From: Catenulispora acidiphila DSM 44928 | Lineage (GTDB): Bacteria > Actinomycetota > Actinomycetes > Streptomycetales > Catenulisporaceae | Direction: 5' to 3' | DNA length: 64,000 nt | Assembly (NCBI RefSeq): GCF_000024025.1 | Contig: NC_013131.1 | Span: 3,100,001-3,164,000, forward strand | Shown: positions 33,498 through 43,258 of the stretch, piece by piece | Layout of the letters: every line of letters begins with the position of its first letter | Numbering within the stretch: position 1 is the stretch's first letter | The notes under the pieces: model-generated | Told to the model about the DNA's origin: nothing | Seen by the model: only the letters and a program-made list of their open reading frames with translations | Databases searched by the model: none | Program-made: the position numbers and the translations under genes

Positions 33498-35605
33498 TGA
33501 CGTTCTTGAGCGAGACGGACGCTATCGGCCGGGATCTACCCCGCCGGGACGGGTCCGCCAAGGTCATGGGCACCGCCACCTACGCCTACGAAACGCCGCT
33601 GGACGACGCTGTCTACCTGCACCTCATCCAGGCCACGATCGCCCGGGGACGCGTCACGGAGTGGGACACCGCCGCCGCCGAAGCGCTCGACGGCGTGGTG
33701 GCGGTGCTCACCCCGAGAAACGCGGAGCGCCTTGCCTCCACCGAAGACAGGGAACTGGCAGTTCTGCAGGACGAGGAAATCCACTTCAGAGGCCAGGTGA
33801 TCGCCGCGGTCGTCGCCGACAGCTCCGAGGTGGCGCGGCAGGCCGCCGCTGTCGTCCGCGTCGGCTACGCACAGGTCGCGCACGATGCCGAACTGCGGGC
33901 CGACGACGACAACCTGTACGCGCCCGAGAAGGTGAACGCGGGCTTTCCCACCGACACCGCCGAGGGCGACGTCGAAGCCGCCATGGCGGCTGCGGAGGTG
34001 ACTGTCGAGGAGACATACACGACCGCGATGTATCACAACAACCCGATGGAGCCGCACGCTACGGCGGCCCTGTGGGATCCGGCGGGCGAGGGGTTCCTCA
34101 CTCTGTGGGATTCCACGCAGGGCGTCCATCCGACGCGTTCCAAGGTGGCGTCGGTGTTCGGGCTCGACAAGGCGCAGATCAGGGTCGTGTGTCCCTATGT
34201 CGGGGGCGGGTTCGGGTCCAAGGGGCAGCCGCACGTCAATGTGGTGCTCGCCGCCCTTGCCGCACGCGCGGTCCCCGGCCGGCCGGTGCGGCTGGCCTTG
34301 ACCCGTCAGCAGATGTTCTCCCTGGTCGGTTACCGCACCCCGACCATCCAGCGATGCAGACTCGGCGCGGACCGCGGCGGCACGCTCAGCGCCGTCGCGA
34401 TCGACGTCGTCGAACAGACGTCACGGATCAAGGAGTTCGCCGAGCAGACCGGCGTGCCCGCCCGGATGATGTACGCCTCGCCGAACCGGCGGACCACCCA
34501 CCGGCTGGCCGCTCTCGACGTCCCGGTGCCGTCCTGGATGCGCGCCCCCGGCGAGTGCCCCGGCATGTTCGGTCCCGAGGTGGCGATGGACGAGTTGGCC
34601 GAGCGCCTCGGCATGGACCCGGTCGACCTGCGGATCCGTAACGAGCCCGACGTCGAGCCCGGCTCGGGCAAGCCGTTCTCCAGCCGCGATCTGGTCGGGT
34701 GTCTGCGCGAGGGCGCGGCGCGGTTCGGCTGGTCGACGCGCGACCCGCGGCCCGGTGTGCGCCGCCAAGGCGACTGGCTCGTCGGTACCGGCGTCGCGGC
34801 CTCCACCTACCCGGTCAGCCGCATGTCCGAATCGACGGCCACCATCCGCCGCGAAGGCGACCGCTACATCACCGAGATCGGCGCGGCCGACCTCGGCACC
34901 GGTACCTGGACCACGCTGCCGCAGATCGCCGCCGACGCCCTCGGCGTGCCGGTGGCCCACGTGGACGTGCGGATCGGCGACACCGACTACCCGATGGCGT
35001 CGGTGGCAGGAGGATCCTCGGGCATGACGACGTGGGGCTCGGCCGTCGTCGAGGCCGCGCGCGCCTTCCGGGAGAAGTACGGGACCGAGCCGCCCGACGG
35101 AGCCGAGGCGTCCGGCAGCGTCGGCCCGCCGGACGACCGCTACGCGATGCACGCCTTCGGGGCGCAGTTCGCCGAGGCGCACGTCCACGCGGACACCGGC
35201 GAGGTACGGGTGCGGCACCTGCTGGGAGTGTTCGCTGCGGGCCGGATCATCAACCCGCGCACGGCGCGATCGCAGTTCATCGGCGGGATGACGATGGGAC
35301 TGTCCATGGCGCTGCACGAAAGCAGCGTGCTCGACCCCCGTACGGGCCACGTCGTGAACCACGACTTCGCCGAGTACCACATCACCGCCAACGCCGATGT
35401 CGCCAAGATCGAGGCGCACTGGCTCCCCGAGCACGACACCCACGTCAACGCCATGGGCTCCAAGGGCATCGGGGAGATCGGCATCGTCGGTACAGCCGCC
35501 GCCGTGTCGAACGCGGTGTGGCACGCCTGCGGTGTGCGAGTACGGGACCTGCCGATCACGCTCGACAAGGTGCTGTACGCGCTGGAGGAGCGGCCCGAGG
35601 CGTGA
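33497..35605 (+). CDS. Aldehyde oxidoreductase, molybdenum-binding subunit (PaoC/YagR-like)
   Basis: The 702-residue catalytic subunit begins with the typical GRDLPRRDGSAKVMGTATYA and includes GGGFGSKGQPH for cofactor binding, WMRAPGECPGMFGPEVAMDE, and the GSKGIGEIGIVG segment bearing the catalytic glutamate near the C-terminus. It should oxidise aldehydes (often aromatic) to acids using molybdopterin cytosine dinucleotide. No cofactor-insertion protein of the XdhC/PaoD type is seen adjacent. The gene ends before a strong bidirectional terminator. Confidence 0.92.
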   Translation: MTFLSETDAIGRDLPRRDGSAKVMGTATYAYETPLDDAVYLHLIQATIARGRVTEWDTAAAEALDGVVAVLTPRNAERLASTEDRELAVLQDEEIHFRGQVIAAVVADSSEVARQAAAVVRVGYAQVAHDAELRADDDNLYAPEKVNAGFPTDTAEGDVEAAMAAAEVTVEETYTTAMYHNNPMEPHATAALWDPAGEGFLTLWDSTQGVHPTRSKVASVFGLDKAQIRVVCPYVGGGFGSKGQPHVNVVLAALAARAVPGRPVRLALTRQQMFSLVGYRTPTIQRCRLGADRGGTLSAVAIDVVEQTSRIKEFAEQTGVPARMMYASPNRRTTHRLAALDVPVPSWMRAPGECPGMFGPEVAMDELAERLGMDPVDLRIRNEPDVEPGSGKPFSSRDLVGCLREGAARFGWSTRDPRPGVRRQGDWLVGTGVAASTYPVSRMSESTATIRREGDRYITEIGAADLGTGTWTTLPQIAADALGVPVAHVDVRIGDTDYPMASVAGGSSGMTTWGSAVVEAARAFREKYGTEPPDGAEASGSVGPPDDRYAMHAFGAQFAEAHVHADTGEVRVRHLLGVFAAGRIINPRTARSQFIGGMTMGLSMALHESSVLDPRTGHVVNHDFAEYHITANADVAKIEAHWLPEHDTHVNAMGSKGIGEIGIVGTAAAVSNAVWHACGVRVRDLPITLDKVLYALEERPEA

Positions 35606-35611
35606 CTCCCG

Positions 35612-35658
35612 AACGCGCGCATCCCACCCGCGTTCACCACGGGTGGGATGCGCGCGTT
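35612..35658. terminator. Bidirectional terminator hairpin
   Basis: A 19-bp perfect stem (35612-35630 with 35640-35658, 9-nt loop) fills the 61-bp gap between the converging molybdenum-subunit and GH95-like genes. It is the strongest hairpin in the window. Confidence 0.9.
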
Positions 35659-35666
35659 TCGACGCG

Positions 35667-38600
35667 TCAGCGGGGGTTGAAGTCCTGGTTGGTTCCGGGT
35701 GCGTTCTTGCACGGCCATTGGTCGAGTTGCTGGCCGGTGGTGCTTCCGTTGCCGTAGACGTCCAGGCACAGTCCGCTGTTCTGGTTCTTGAACTGCCAGG
35801 AGCCGTCGGACTGCTGCTGGGGCAGCCACAGGCTTGCCGCAGCGCCGTTGACCGGCTGCTGGACGATGTCTGGGGTGCCTTGGGCGGTGGAGCTGTTGGC
35901 GACGGTCACGTCTTGCCCGGAGTTCTGGGCTTGGAGTTCACCGTAGCCGTTGGCGATCGGGAGGAACTGGAACTGCTGGTTGCTCTGGCTGTTGCAGGTG
36001 TACTGGTCGATGGCCGCACCGGCGGTGCTGGTGTTGCCGAACACGTCCAGGCACAGGCTGCTCTTCGCCACGACCAGGCTGTGATAACCACCCGGGAATC
36101 CGGTGGTGCCACCACTGATCGTCCAGGTGAACGACGCCGCCCCGGACGCGCCGGTGGAGTCGGTCGCCGTGACGGTGACGGTGAAGGTCCCGGACGCGCT
36201 CGGCGTCCCGCTGATCAGACCGGACGAGGAGATCGACAGCCCGGTGGGAAGACCACCGGCCGTGTACGTCAGCGTCTGGCCCGCCGAATCAGTGCCCTGA
36301 ATCTGTAGACCGCTGATCGCCGTACCGACTGTCCCGGACTGGCTGCCCGGATTCGTCACCGACACCACGTTCCCGCTGCCGCCGCCGACCGTCCAGGTGA
36401 ACGACGCCGCTCCGGACGCGCCGGTGGAGTCGGTCGCCGTGACGGTGACGGTGAAGGTCCCGGACGCGCTCGGCGTCCCGCTGACCAGACCCGAAGAGCT
36501 GATCGACAGCCCAGGCGGCAAGCCGGCGGCGCTGTAGGACAGCGTCTGGCCCGAGGCGGAGTCAGTCGCGTGGATCTGCAGGGCACTGATCGCCGTGCCC
36601 ACGGTGCCGGACTGGCTGCCGGGGCTGGTGACGGTCACCGTGTTGCCGGCGGGCAGGGTGTTGCCGCCCAGGCCGATGCTCACGCTGCCCAACTGCCGGA
36701 ACCCGCGCGCCGCGGTTCCGGTCACCTGGGCGAACGGCAGCGAGGTCGTCGGGGTGGCCGGCTGCTCGACCAGGTAGCTCTGGCCGGCGGTGACCGGGAC
36801 GCTCAGCGTCGCGGCATTGGTGGCCGCGACCACGACGGCGCCGGTCGAGCCGTTGACCACCTGCGCCTGCTGGCCGGACCAGGGATTGCGCACACTCATG
36901 GTCCCGCTCGACCCGGCCTCGATCGCGGCGGTGGCCAGCACGCCGCCCTCGACCTGGACGTCGACCTTCGAGCCGCCCTGGATGTACACGCGGCCCGAAC
37001 CGTCCCAGCCCGAAGGCCACGCCGGAGCGAAGCGCACCGTGCCGTCGTAGTCGGTCGCGAACGCCTCGTCCAGCGTCGCGGCGACGTTCGAGATCTGCTC
37101 GATGTAGGGCTCGTCCACCGAACCCGGGTTCCACGCGGCGAGACCGGAGGGGTAGACCTGGTAGCTCTTGGTGCTGGCCACCAGGTCGTTGGCCACCTCG
37201 GAGGACATGTCCAGGCGCGCGGCCTGGATCGAGTCGTAGGTCCAGTCCGGGTTGTTGACGTTCTGCCGGTGCTGGTAGGTGCGGTCCGCCAGTGCGGTCA
37301 GGTTGTCGCCGTTGACGACCGTGTTGTCGCTGATCACGCCGAAGGGCCACACCGGTTCCAGGCCGAGGTTCTCCACGTTGTGCGTCGCCGCGGTCGGCTG
37401 GTAGGAGGTGCCGATCACGTCCGTGCCCGAGGAGTCCGCGGACGGGCCGAGCAACTGGCTGTGGCTGTTCTCGTCAGTCCGCGCGTAGGGCTGAATGTGC
37501 GTCAGCGCGCCACGCAGCTGGGAGACCAGCGAGGAGTCCGTGTTCAGCCGCGTCGCGGCGTTCACCGTGGCGGTGAACAGCGCCTGGTCGGCGGCGATGT
37601 CGGTGGTCGGGTCCTGCACCTGCCACTGCGTCTCGTGCGCGTTCGCGACCGCGTGCAGGTAGCCGTCCGAGCCGACCGACTGCCAGGCGAGCAGGAACGT
37701 CGAGGTCTGCTGCAGCAGCGGATAGTACTTCTGCAGGAAGTTGACATCCCCCGTGTCCTGGTACTGCTGCCACACCCACAGCGCGATCTCCGCGCCGCTG
37801 GTGATCGTCTCGGCGTTGAAGCCAGGGCTGGAGGCCACCGCGCACGAGGCGTCGTTGGTGATGCTGCCGCCCCAGTAATAGCCGTTGCCGTTGAACCGCA
37901 TCGTCTCCGGCACACACGCGCCCGGCTTGCCGTTCATCTGCGCGCCGGTCCACGACTGGATCGCCGGCAGGTCGTTGAGATACATGTCGAAGATCGGAAT
38001 GTTCTGCGCGAACTCGCCGGAGTCCAGGTTCGCCTGGATCTGGCCGCGCAGGTTCCACAACCAGTACCCGGCCGGATACCAGGCCTGGTGGTCCTGGTTG
38101 AAGTTGAACAGGTCGGCCAGGCCCGCCTGGCTGCCCGGATACTGGCCCGAGTGCATGGTCCCGGCCTCGAAGTACAGGTACAGCGTGTGCAGATTCTCCA
38201 TGTACTGCGCGGTGCCGTCCGAGGAGTTCGCCTCGATCAGGCCGCTGTTGGCCCAGTAGGTGTTCCACCACGCGGACTGCGTCGCCAGCAGCGAGGCCTC
38301 GCTCGCGCCGGTGTCGCTGCCGATCAGGGAGGACGCGGTGCTGTTCGCGTTGCCGCCGGCCCATGACGGCGAGGCGACGATCACGCGGTACGTGCCGTCG
38401 CTGTTCGGGTTGAACGAGACCAGCGCCTGCGTCGAGCCGGACGTCGAGGCGGTCACGTTGGAGCCGCCGGCGGTGATCGCGGCCATCGCGCCGAAGGTCT
38501 TGCCCGAGTATCCGGTCTGGGAATTGTCCACCCAGGTCTGCGCCAGGCTGGCGATGGACCCGGACGCCGACGCGGTCGGCCCGCGACCGCTCCACAGGTT

Positions 38601-39113
38601 CACGCTCGCTGTCTGCCGCGTCCCCGGATTCGCACCGGTCACGTCGACGACCAGTTCGTCCTTGCCCGCCGGCACCCACGCGGTCAGGCTCATCCCGCCG
38701 CCAGACTCGTGCAGCACCCCGTTGTACACGTCGAGGTAGCCCACGAAGTTCGACGCCGAGGTCATCGCCGACAGGCCGGGGATGTCGACCTGCCCCGGCG
38801 AGAGCCGGTTCGGCATCGTGTCGCTGCGGTTGAGCTGCGCGGTGAATCCGTTCGCCGCCCACTCGGCCACACCCAGCGAGCCGTTGCCCAGCGGCAGGAA
38901 CTGCGTCGCCGCGGTGTTCGCCTTACCGATCACCACATTGGACCGTGAGACGATCCCGCTCACGTTCTGTGCGAAGGAACCATTCTGCCAAGCGGTGGTC
39001 GTGGTCGCCGCGAGCGCGGGCGTCCCAGAACCGATCGCCACCACCAGAGGCGGGGCGAGAGAAAATACGGCCGCCGCGGCGATAAACCGCGACAACCTAT
39101 GGCGAGCGGACAC
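35667..39113 (-). CDS. Secreted GH95-like glycoside hydrolase with two He-PIG domains and a CBM13 lectin domain
   Basis: The 1148-residue precursor has a signal peptide ending ALA (about 36), a large catalytic region to about residue 820, two near-identical Ig-like He-PIG/cadherin-like repeats (about 825-1010), and a ricin-type CBM13 lectin (about 1015-1148). Features such as LNRSDTMPNRLSPGQVDIPG, FNQDHQAWYPAGYWLW and NAETITSGAEIALWVWQQY suggest an (alpha/alpha)6 enzyme of the GH95 or GH65-related type, so alpha-fucosidase or alpha-galactosidase activity is possible. The exact family is not certain. The lectin-plus-PIG tail is almost the same as that of the GH30 gene at 47952. Confidence 0.75.
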   Translation of the reverse strand: MSARHRLSRFIAAAAVFSLAPPLVVAIGSGTPALAATTTTAWQNGSFAQNVSGIVSRSNVVIGKANTAATQFLPLGNGSLGVAEWAANGFTAQLNRSDTMPNRLSPGQVDIPGLSAMTSASNFVGYLDVYNGVLHESGGGMSLTAWVPAGKDELVVDVTGANPGTRQTASVNLWSGRGPTASASGSIASLAQTWVDNSQTGYSGKTFGAMAAITAGGSNVTASTSGSTQALVSFNPNSDGTYRVIVASPSWAGGNANSTASSLIGSDTGASEASLLATQSAWWNTYWANSGLIEANSSDGTAQYMENLHTLYLYFEAGTMHSGQYPGSQAGLADLFNFNQDHQAWYPAGYWLWNLRGQIQANLDSGEFAQNIPIFDMYLNDLPAIQSWTGAQMNGKPGACVPETMRFNGNGYYWGGSITNDASCAVASSPGFNAETITSGAEIALWVWQQYQDTGDVNFLQKYYPLLQQTSTFLLAWQSVGSDGYLHAVANAHETQWQVQDPTTDIAADQALFTATVNAATRLNTDSSLVSQLRGALTHIQPYARTDENSHSQLLGPSADSSGTDVIGTSYQPTAATHNVENLGLEPVWPFGVISDNTVVNGDNLTALADRTYQHRQNVNNPDWTYDSIQAARLDMSSEVANDLVASTKSYQVYPSGLAAWNPGSVDEPYIEQISNVAATLDEAFATDYDGTVRFAPAWPSGWDGSGRVYIQGGSKVDVQVEGGVLATAAIEAGSSGTMSVRNPWSGQQAQVVNGSTGAVVVAATNAATLSVPVTAGQSYLVEQPATPTTSLPFAQVTGTAARGFRQLGSVSIGLGGNTLPAGNTVTVTSPGSQSGTVGTAISALQIHATDSASGQTLSYSAAGLPPGLSISSSGLVSGTPSASGTFTVTVTATDSTGASGAASFTWTVGGGSGNVVSVTNPGSQSGTVGTAISGLQIQGTDSAGQTLTYTAGGLPTGLSISSSGLISGTPSASGTFTVTVTATDSTGASGAASFTWTISGGTTGFPGGYHSLVVAKSSLCLDVFGNTSTAGAAIDQYTCNSQSNQQFQFLPIANGYGELQAQNSGQDVTVANSSTAQGTPDIVQQPVNGAAASLWLPQQQSDGSWQFKNQNSGLCLDVYGNGSTTGQQLDQWPCKNAPGTNQDFNPR
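36113..36630 (-). repeat. Tandem duplicated He-PIG domain DNA
   Basis: Two copies of a roughly 270-bp unit encode consecutive Ig-like domains. The stretches at about 36128-36222 and 36398-36490 are almost identical base for base, including silent positions, which points to recent duplication or gene conversion. Confidence 0.8.
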
Positions 39114-39701
39114 GAGTCCTCCCTCGGTGCGTCACTTGTCATGGTGATGCGGCACGACCACGGACACACCGATGGGTGTTGTACCGCAGTTGTCACGCCG
39201 CGTCCAGGCATGGCGGCACATCGATCGCTGCGGCGAATCATGGGATGTCTATCCGCTGGTAGAAGGTCGGCTCCGCCGGAGCGGTGTGAAAGTTTCCTGA
39301 TTCAGCGTCGTCTTCGGCGGCGCCGTGGTGCGTCGAAACTCGGTGAAGTACGCAGATGGCAGCCTCTTCGTCCACTGGTCGCGCAGGATTCTGGTTCGGG
39401 GAGGAAGCCGATTGCCCCTTGAGATTCCTCAGCAGCCTTGGCAACATCACCAGACGATGCGGCACAACCCCGGACAAGGACATCCCATCACTAGCTGCCG
39501 AACGCAGTAGCAAGATTCTGTGAAACTTCCGACAGTGGAGCCAAAAACGCGGCGCGCGGCACTGGATAGCGCGCCGTCCGGCATCAGATTCCGAACAGGG
39601 CGAATCGATTCGACCCGGCTGGGGGACCGGTGGCACGTCAAAGCGTGCCCGTGCGGATCTCCGGACGGATTCCGTTGACGGCTCAAGAAGGCAGGAAGCC
39701 C
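39114..39701. promoter_or_regulatory. Divergent control region of the GH95-like and cutinase-like genes
   Basis: This 588-bp gap has no supported gene. It contains CATGGGATGTC at 39239-39249 (copy B) with GAAAGTTTC at 39288-39296, and an inverted near-copy GACATCCCATC at 39479-39489 (copy C) with TGAAACTTCC at 39521-39530. The two sets lie about symmetrically, one facing each divergent gene. The start region of the cutinase-like gene is preceded by AGGA at 39693. Confidence 0.6.
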
Positions 39702-41108
39702 ATGCGATCAGACATGACGCCCGAGCCTGAGGGCACCGTGGCGAAGGCCGGCTGGGCGCGATCCCAGCCGAGGCCGGCGACGAGGGCCGTGATGGCGGTG
39801 GCGGCGGTGCTGGCGCTCCTCGCGGGGTTGCTCGCGATCGGGCAGGCCTCGGCCCGATCCGCGCCGTCCGCCGCGTCGCCGGCCACCACCCAGCGCGGCC
39901 CGGACCCGACCGTCGGCATGATCGAGGCCACGCGCGGACCGTTCGCCACGGCGCAGGTCGCGATGCCCACCGGGCACGGTTTCGGCGGCGGGATGATCTA
40001 CTACCCGACCGACACCAGCCAGGGCACGTGGGGCGTGTTGGCGATCGTGCCGGGTTACTCGGCGCTGTTCGCCGACGAAGAGGCCTGGATGGGCCCGTGG
40101 CTGTCGTCCTTCGGCTTCGTCGTGGTCGGGGTCGAGACCAACACCCGCACCGACAGCGACTCCCAGCGCGCCGCCGACCTGTTGGCGGCACTGGACTACC
40201 TGACGACCCAGAGCCCGGTGCGCACCCAGGTCGATCCGGCCCGGATGGCGGTGCTGGGCCACTCCGCCGGCGGCGCCGGAGCCATCGAAGCCGCCGAACA
40301 GCGCCCCTCTCTCAGGGCCCTGATCGGCCTGGCGCCCGGATTCCCCGGCCAGGGACTGAGCATGGCCGCCGACACCGTCCCGGCACTGATCATCGGCGGC
40401 CAGAACGACGGGACCGTCACGCCGTCCTACCTCTCCAGCCTGTACGGCACACTGCCGGCCTCGACACAGAGCGCCTTCGCCCAGATCGCCGGCGCCGACC
40501 ACGTCTACTACACGCACCCGAACAACGTCGAGATGAAGCTGATCATCCCGTGGCTGAAGGTCTTCGTGGACAGCGACACCCGCTACACGCAGTTCCTGTG
40601 CCCCTCGCTCCCCGACCCGAGCACGATCTCGGCCTACCAACCGAAGTGCCCGTACATCCCGCCGGGCGGCTCGTCATCGCCGAGCTCGTCCTCCTCGTCG
40701 AGCTCCGCGCCCCCGCCGAACTCCGCGCCGCTGCACGCGGTGGGCGCCGCCAAGTGTCTCGACGTGCCGAACTCCAGCACCACCGCCGGCACGCAGCTGC
40801 AGATCTACACCTGCTCCAACGGCGCCAACCAGCTGATCACCCACACCGGCTCGAACCAGCTCACCGTCTACTCCAGCACCATGTGCCTGGACGCCAACAA
40901 CAAGGGAACCACCAACGGCACCAAGGTGATCATCTGGCCCTGCAACGGCCAGTCGAACCAGCAGTGGAACCTGAACCCCAACGGCACCATCACCAGCGCC
41001 GCATCAGGACTCTGTCTCGACGTGACCGGAGCCTCCACGGCCAACGGCGCACTGGTCCAGCTGTGGACCTGCAACGGCGGATCCAACCAACAATGGCACC
41101 TCGGATGA
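39702..41108 (+). CDS. Secreted cutinase/PETase-like polyester hydrolase fused to a CBM13 lectin domain
   Basis: The 468-residue precursor has a 25-residue cytoplasmic leader, a hydrophobic signal (28-50), an alpha/beta hydrolase domain (68-318), a Ser/Pro linker and a ricin-type lectin (345-468). The hydrolase aligns by eye with Thermobifida cutinases: VLAIVPGYSA (oxyanion region), nucleophile S188 in GHSAGG, D236 in IGGQNDGTV, H267 in GADHVYY, and VDSDTRYTQFLC with the C300-C316 disulfide. The tryptophan after LAP that helps hold aromatic polyesters is Gly here (G213), and the Ser motif has Ala instead of Met. Natural cutin or other esters are likely substrates. The ATG has AGGA 5 nt upstream. 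Confidence 0.85.
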   Translation: MRSDMTPEPEGTVAKAGWARSQPRPATRAVMAVAAVLALLAGLLAIGQASARSAPSAASPATTQRGPDPTVGMIEATRGPFATAQVAMPTGHGFGGGMIYYPTDTSQGTWGVLAIVPGYSALFADEEAWMGPWLSSFGFVVVGVETNTRTDSDSQRAADLLAALDYLTTQSPVRTQVDPARMAVLGHSAGGAGAIEAAEQRPSLRALIGLAPGFPGQGLSMAADTVPALIIGGQNDGTVTPSYLSSLYGTLPASTQSAFAQIAGADHVYYTHPNNVEMKLIIPWLKVFVDSDTRYTQFLCPSLPDPSTISAYQPKCPYIPPGGSSSPSSSSSSSSAPPPNSAPLHAVGAAKCLDVPNSSTTAGTQLQIYTCSNGANQLITHTGSNQLTVYSSTMCLDANNKGTTNGTKVIIWPCNGQSNQQWNLNPNGTITSAASGLCLDVTGASTANGALVQLWTCNGGSNQQWHLG

Positions 41109-41184
41109 CGCACCGCGCGACCACCGGAGACCACTGCGACGTTCGAACTGGTTCCCACAGCTCCGCAGCGCACTGAACAACGTG

Positions 41185-41201
41185 CCACCGGCCGCCGGTG
41201 G
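41185..41201 (+). terminator. Possible terminator hairpin
   Basis: CCACCGG and CCGGTGG (7-bp stem, 3-nt loop) lie 77 nt after the cutinase-like gene. The rest of the 380-bp gap up to the snapalysin gene shows no gene or strong motif. Confidence 0.4.
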
Positions 41202-41487
41202 AACGCCGCCGGCGCCGTCGTTGGCCCGGTGTACCCTGCGAGCGCAAATCCTGCGTCACAGCGTTCGCCCCACGCCACCTTCAATCGGACCAAAGATGCC
41301 ATGTCCTGTTTCGGACAGTGTTGCGGCATTCCTTGTGGCCGGGACGAGCCACGAATAAGCTCGAGCCCTGATAGCGGATTGACGGTCAGCGGCGCCACCG
41401 GACGTTCGTTCCGCCAGCGGCCGGCTAGCAGGGTCACCGTTCCTGCGGCCGGTTCGCCCTATTCTCCTTCTCGGCAAAGGACCGCAG

Positions 41488-42081
41488 ATGCGTATCAGAC
41501 CCACTGCGCGCGCGTTCACCCTTGGTGCGTGCGTACTCCTCCCGCTGGCGGCAGCTCCCGTCAGCATGGCCGCCACGTCCCAGTCGGCTCTGACGCCGCA
41601 CGCCTCAGTTCGCACCGTGTACTACGAGGCCAGTCGTGCCGGCACGTGGAAGACTGACGTGGCTACAGCCACGGCGGTGTGGAACAGCAGCGTCAACGAC
41701 GTCAAGTTCGTCCAGGCCACCAGCGCGCACCCGGCCACCGTGCACCTGGTCGCCACCAGCGGGTGGCCGCAGACCATGACGAGCCGCCCCGGTTCGGGCA
41801 CCGTTGATCTCGGCCAGGAGGCCGTGTCCGAGGGCTACTCCCCACCGCGGATCGCAGCGCACGAACTCGGCCACATCCTCGGCCTTCCCGACAACTACAA
41901 CGGCGACTGCGCGGCCCTGATGTCCGGCCACAGCGCCGGCACCGCATGCACGAACGACCACCCGGACGCCTCGGAAATCGCCTCCGTGGAGTCGATCTTC
42001 TCTGGCGGATTCGGGCCCTACTCGGTGGTGCACGTGTACCGTGACGAGGCCACCACGCCCTCCGCCCTCGTCCGCCACTGA
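41488..42081 (+). CDS. snpA: Snapalysin-family secreted metalloprotease (M7)
   Basis: The 197-residue precursor has a signal peptide (MRIRPTARAFTLGACVLLPL through MAA), a short propeptide and a zinc-protease domain. The metzincin-like motif HELGHILGLPD, with the third ligand Asp, is diagnostic of snapalysin. The two cysteines (DCAALM, ACTND) can form the family disulfide. The protein resembles Streptomyces SnpA small neutral proteases, which are exported. No adjacent LysR-type regulator is seen, unlike typical snpA/snpR loci. The ATG lies 7 nt after AAAGGA. Confidence 0.92.
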   Translation: MRIRPTARAFTLGACVLLPLAAAPVSMAATSQSALTPHASVRTVYYEASRAGTWKTDVATATAVWNSSVNDVKFVQATSAHPATVHLVATSGWPQTMTSRPGSGTVDLGQEAVSEGYSPPRIAAHELGHILGLPDNYNGDCAALMSGHSAGTACTNDHPDASEIASVESIFSGGFGPYSVVHVYRDEATTPSALVRH

Positions 42082-42130
42082 CGCCGCATCACCCACGCTC
42101 ACCCGCCGCGCGGCGCGGCACACCAGGGCC

Positions 42131-42185
42131 GGAAGCATCGGTGGCGATGGTGCCACCTCATGGGAGGCGACCCGCCGATGCTTCC
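42131..42185. terminator. Nested hairpin between snapalysin and methyltransferase genes
   Basis: GGAAGCATCGG (42131-42141) pairs with 42175-42185, and a smaller GGTGGC/GCCACC hairpin lies in the loop. It sits between convergent genes and is a likely terminator for the snapalysin gene. Confidence 0.55.
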
Positions 42186-42200
42186 AGCTCTGACGCCACC

Positions 42201-42236
42201 GACATCACTGACATCACTGACATCACCGACGTCACC
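42201..42236. repeat. 9-bp microrepeat
   Basis: Four head-to-tail units of GACATCACT, the last two slightly changed, lie just beyond the hairpin and before the methyltransferase stop. No function is evident. Confidence 0.7.
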
Positions 42237-42284
42237 AGCTGCGGCGCTGCTCCCAAGACATGGCAAAGGCCTCAATCCGATCCC

Positions 42285-43136
42285 TCAGATTGAGCCCAGG
42301 ATGCCGACGGCGCCACGCATCCCCACGTGCGGTGGTAGTGGCACCGTGTCCGGATCCGGCCGCCAGTCGGTGACCGGCACCAGGCCGGGGTCGACCAGGT
42401 CGAAGCCTGCGAAGAACGACTCGACATCGGCGGGTCGCCGGATGAACAGGTCGGAGGCGGATTTGTTGTACTCGTCGGTGAAGCGCGCCAGTTCGTCGAG
42501 CTGGTCCGGGTTGTAGGTGGCGTGGCTGATCGCGATCATGCTGCCCGGCGCCAGGGCGGAGCGCAGGGTCGCCACGATCTCCGCGGGGCGGTCGTCATCA
42601 CTGATGAAGTGCAGTATCGCGAACAGCAGCAGCCCCACCGGCTGGGAGAAGTCGATGGCCGCGCGCACTTCCGGAGACTCCAGGATCGTCTGGGGATCGC
42701 GCAGGTCGCCCAGGTGGATCGTGGTGCGGCCGAGTCCTTCGGCGGCCATCAGGGCACGCGCATGGACCAGGACCATGGGGTCGTTGTCGACGTAGGCCAC
42801 GGTGGCCTCCGGGGCGACGGCCTGGGCGATCTGATGCGTGTTGCCCGCGGTGGGAATGCCGGTGCCGATGTCGAGGAACTGGCGGATACCGGACTCGGCG
42901 GCGAAGCGGACGGCGCGCGCCAGGAACGCCCGGTTGGCCCGCATGACCTCCCGCAGTTCCGGGCGCACCAGGATGAGCTGCTCGGCCACCTCGCGGTCGG
43001 CGGCGAAGTTGTCCTTGCCGCCGATCAAGTAGTCGTAGATCCGTGCCGGATGCGCCTGGGAGCTGTCGATCCCCGGCGCGATCCACTCCGGGGCGAGCTC
43101 GTTTCCCCACGGCTGCCCGCCAGGCTGCGGTGTCAT
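42285..43136 (-). CDS. SAM-dependent methyltransferase, DUF574 family
   Basis: The 283-residue protein belongs to the actinobacterial family with the start ARIYDYLIGGKDNFAADREV. The SAM-binding region has FLDIGTGIPTAGNTHQIA and AYVDNDPMVLVHARAL. Members are abundant in Streptomyces and relatives but their substrates are unknown. No partner gene is evident. The start at 43136 opens a protein of typical family length. Confidence 0.92.
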   Translation of the reverse strand: MTPQPGGQPWGNELAPEWIAPGIDSSQAHPARIYDYLIGGKDNFAADREVAEQLILVRPELREVMRANRAFLARAVRFAAESGIRQFLDIGTGIPTAGNTHQIAQAVAPEATVAYVDNDPMVLVHARALMAAEGLGRTTIHLGDLRDPQTILESPEVRAAIDFSQPVGLLLFAILHFISDDDRPAEIVATLRSALAPGSMIAISHATYNPDQLDELARFTDEYNKSASDLFIRRPADVESFFAGFDLVDPGLVPVTDWRPDPDTVPLPPHVGMRGAVGILGSI

Positions 43137-43258
43137 GCCCGCATGCTAATGCATCCGGTATCGCAGAGTCCCGAATCGGCGACGATCCGTCGACGGCACA
43201 AGGGCGGTCAGGCTCGAGTCGTTCGGCGGTCCGGCTTGAGCCTGCCCGCCGAGTTCGG

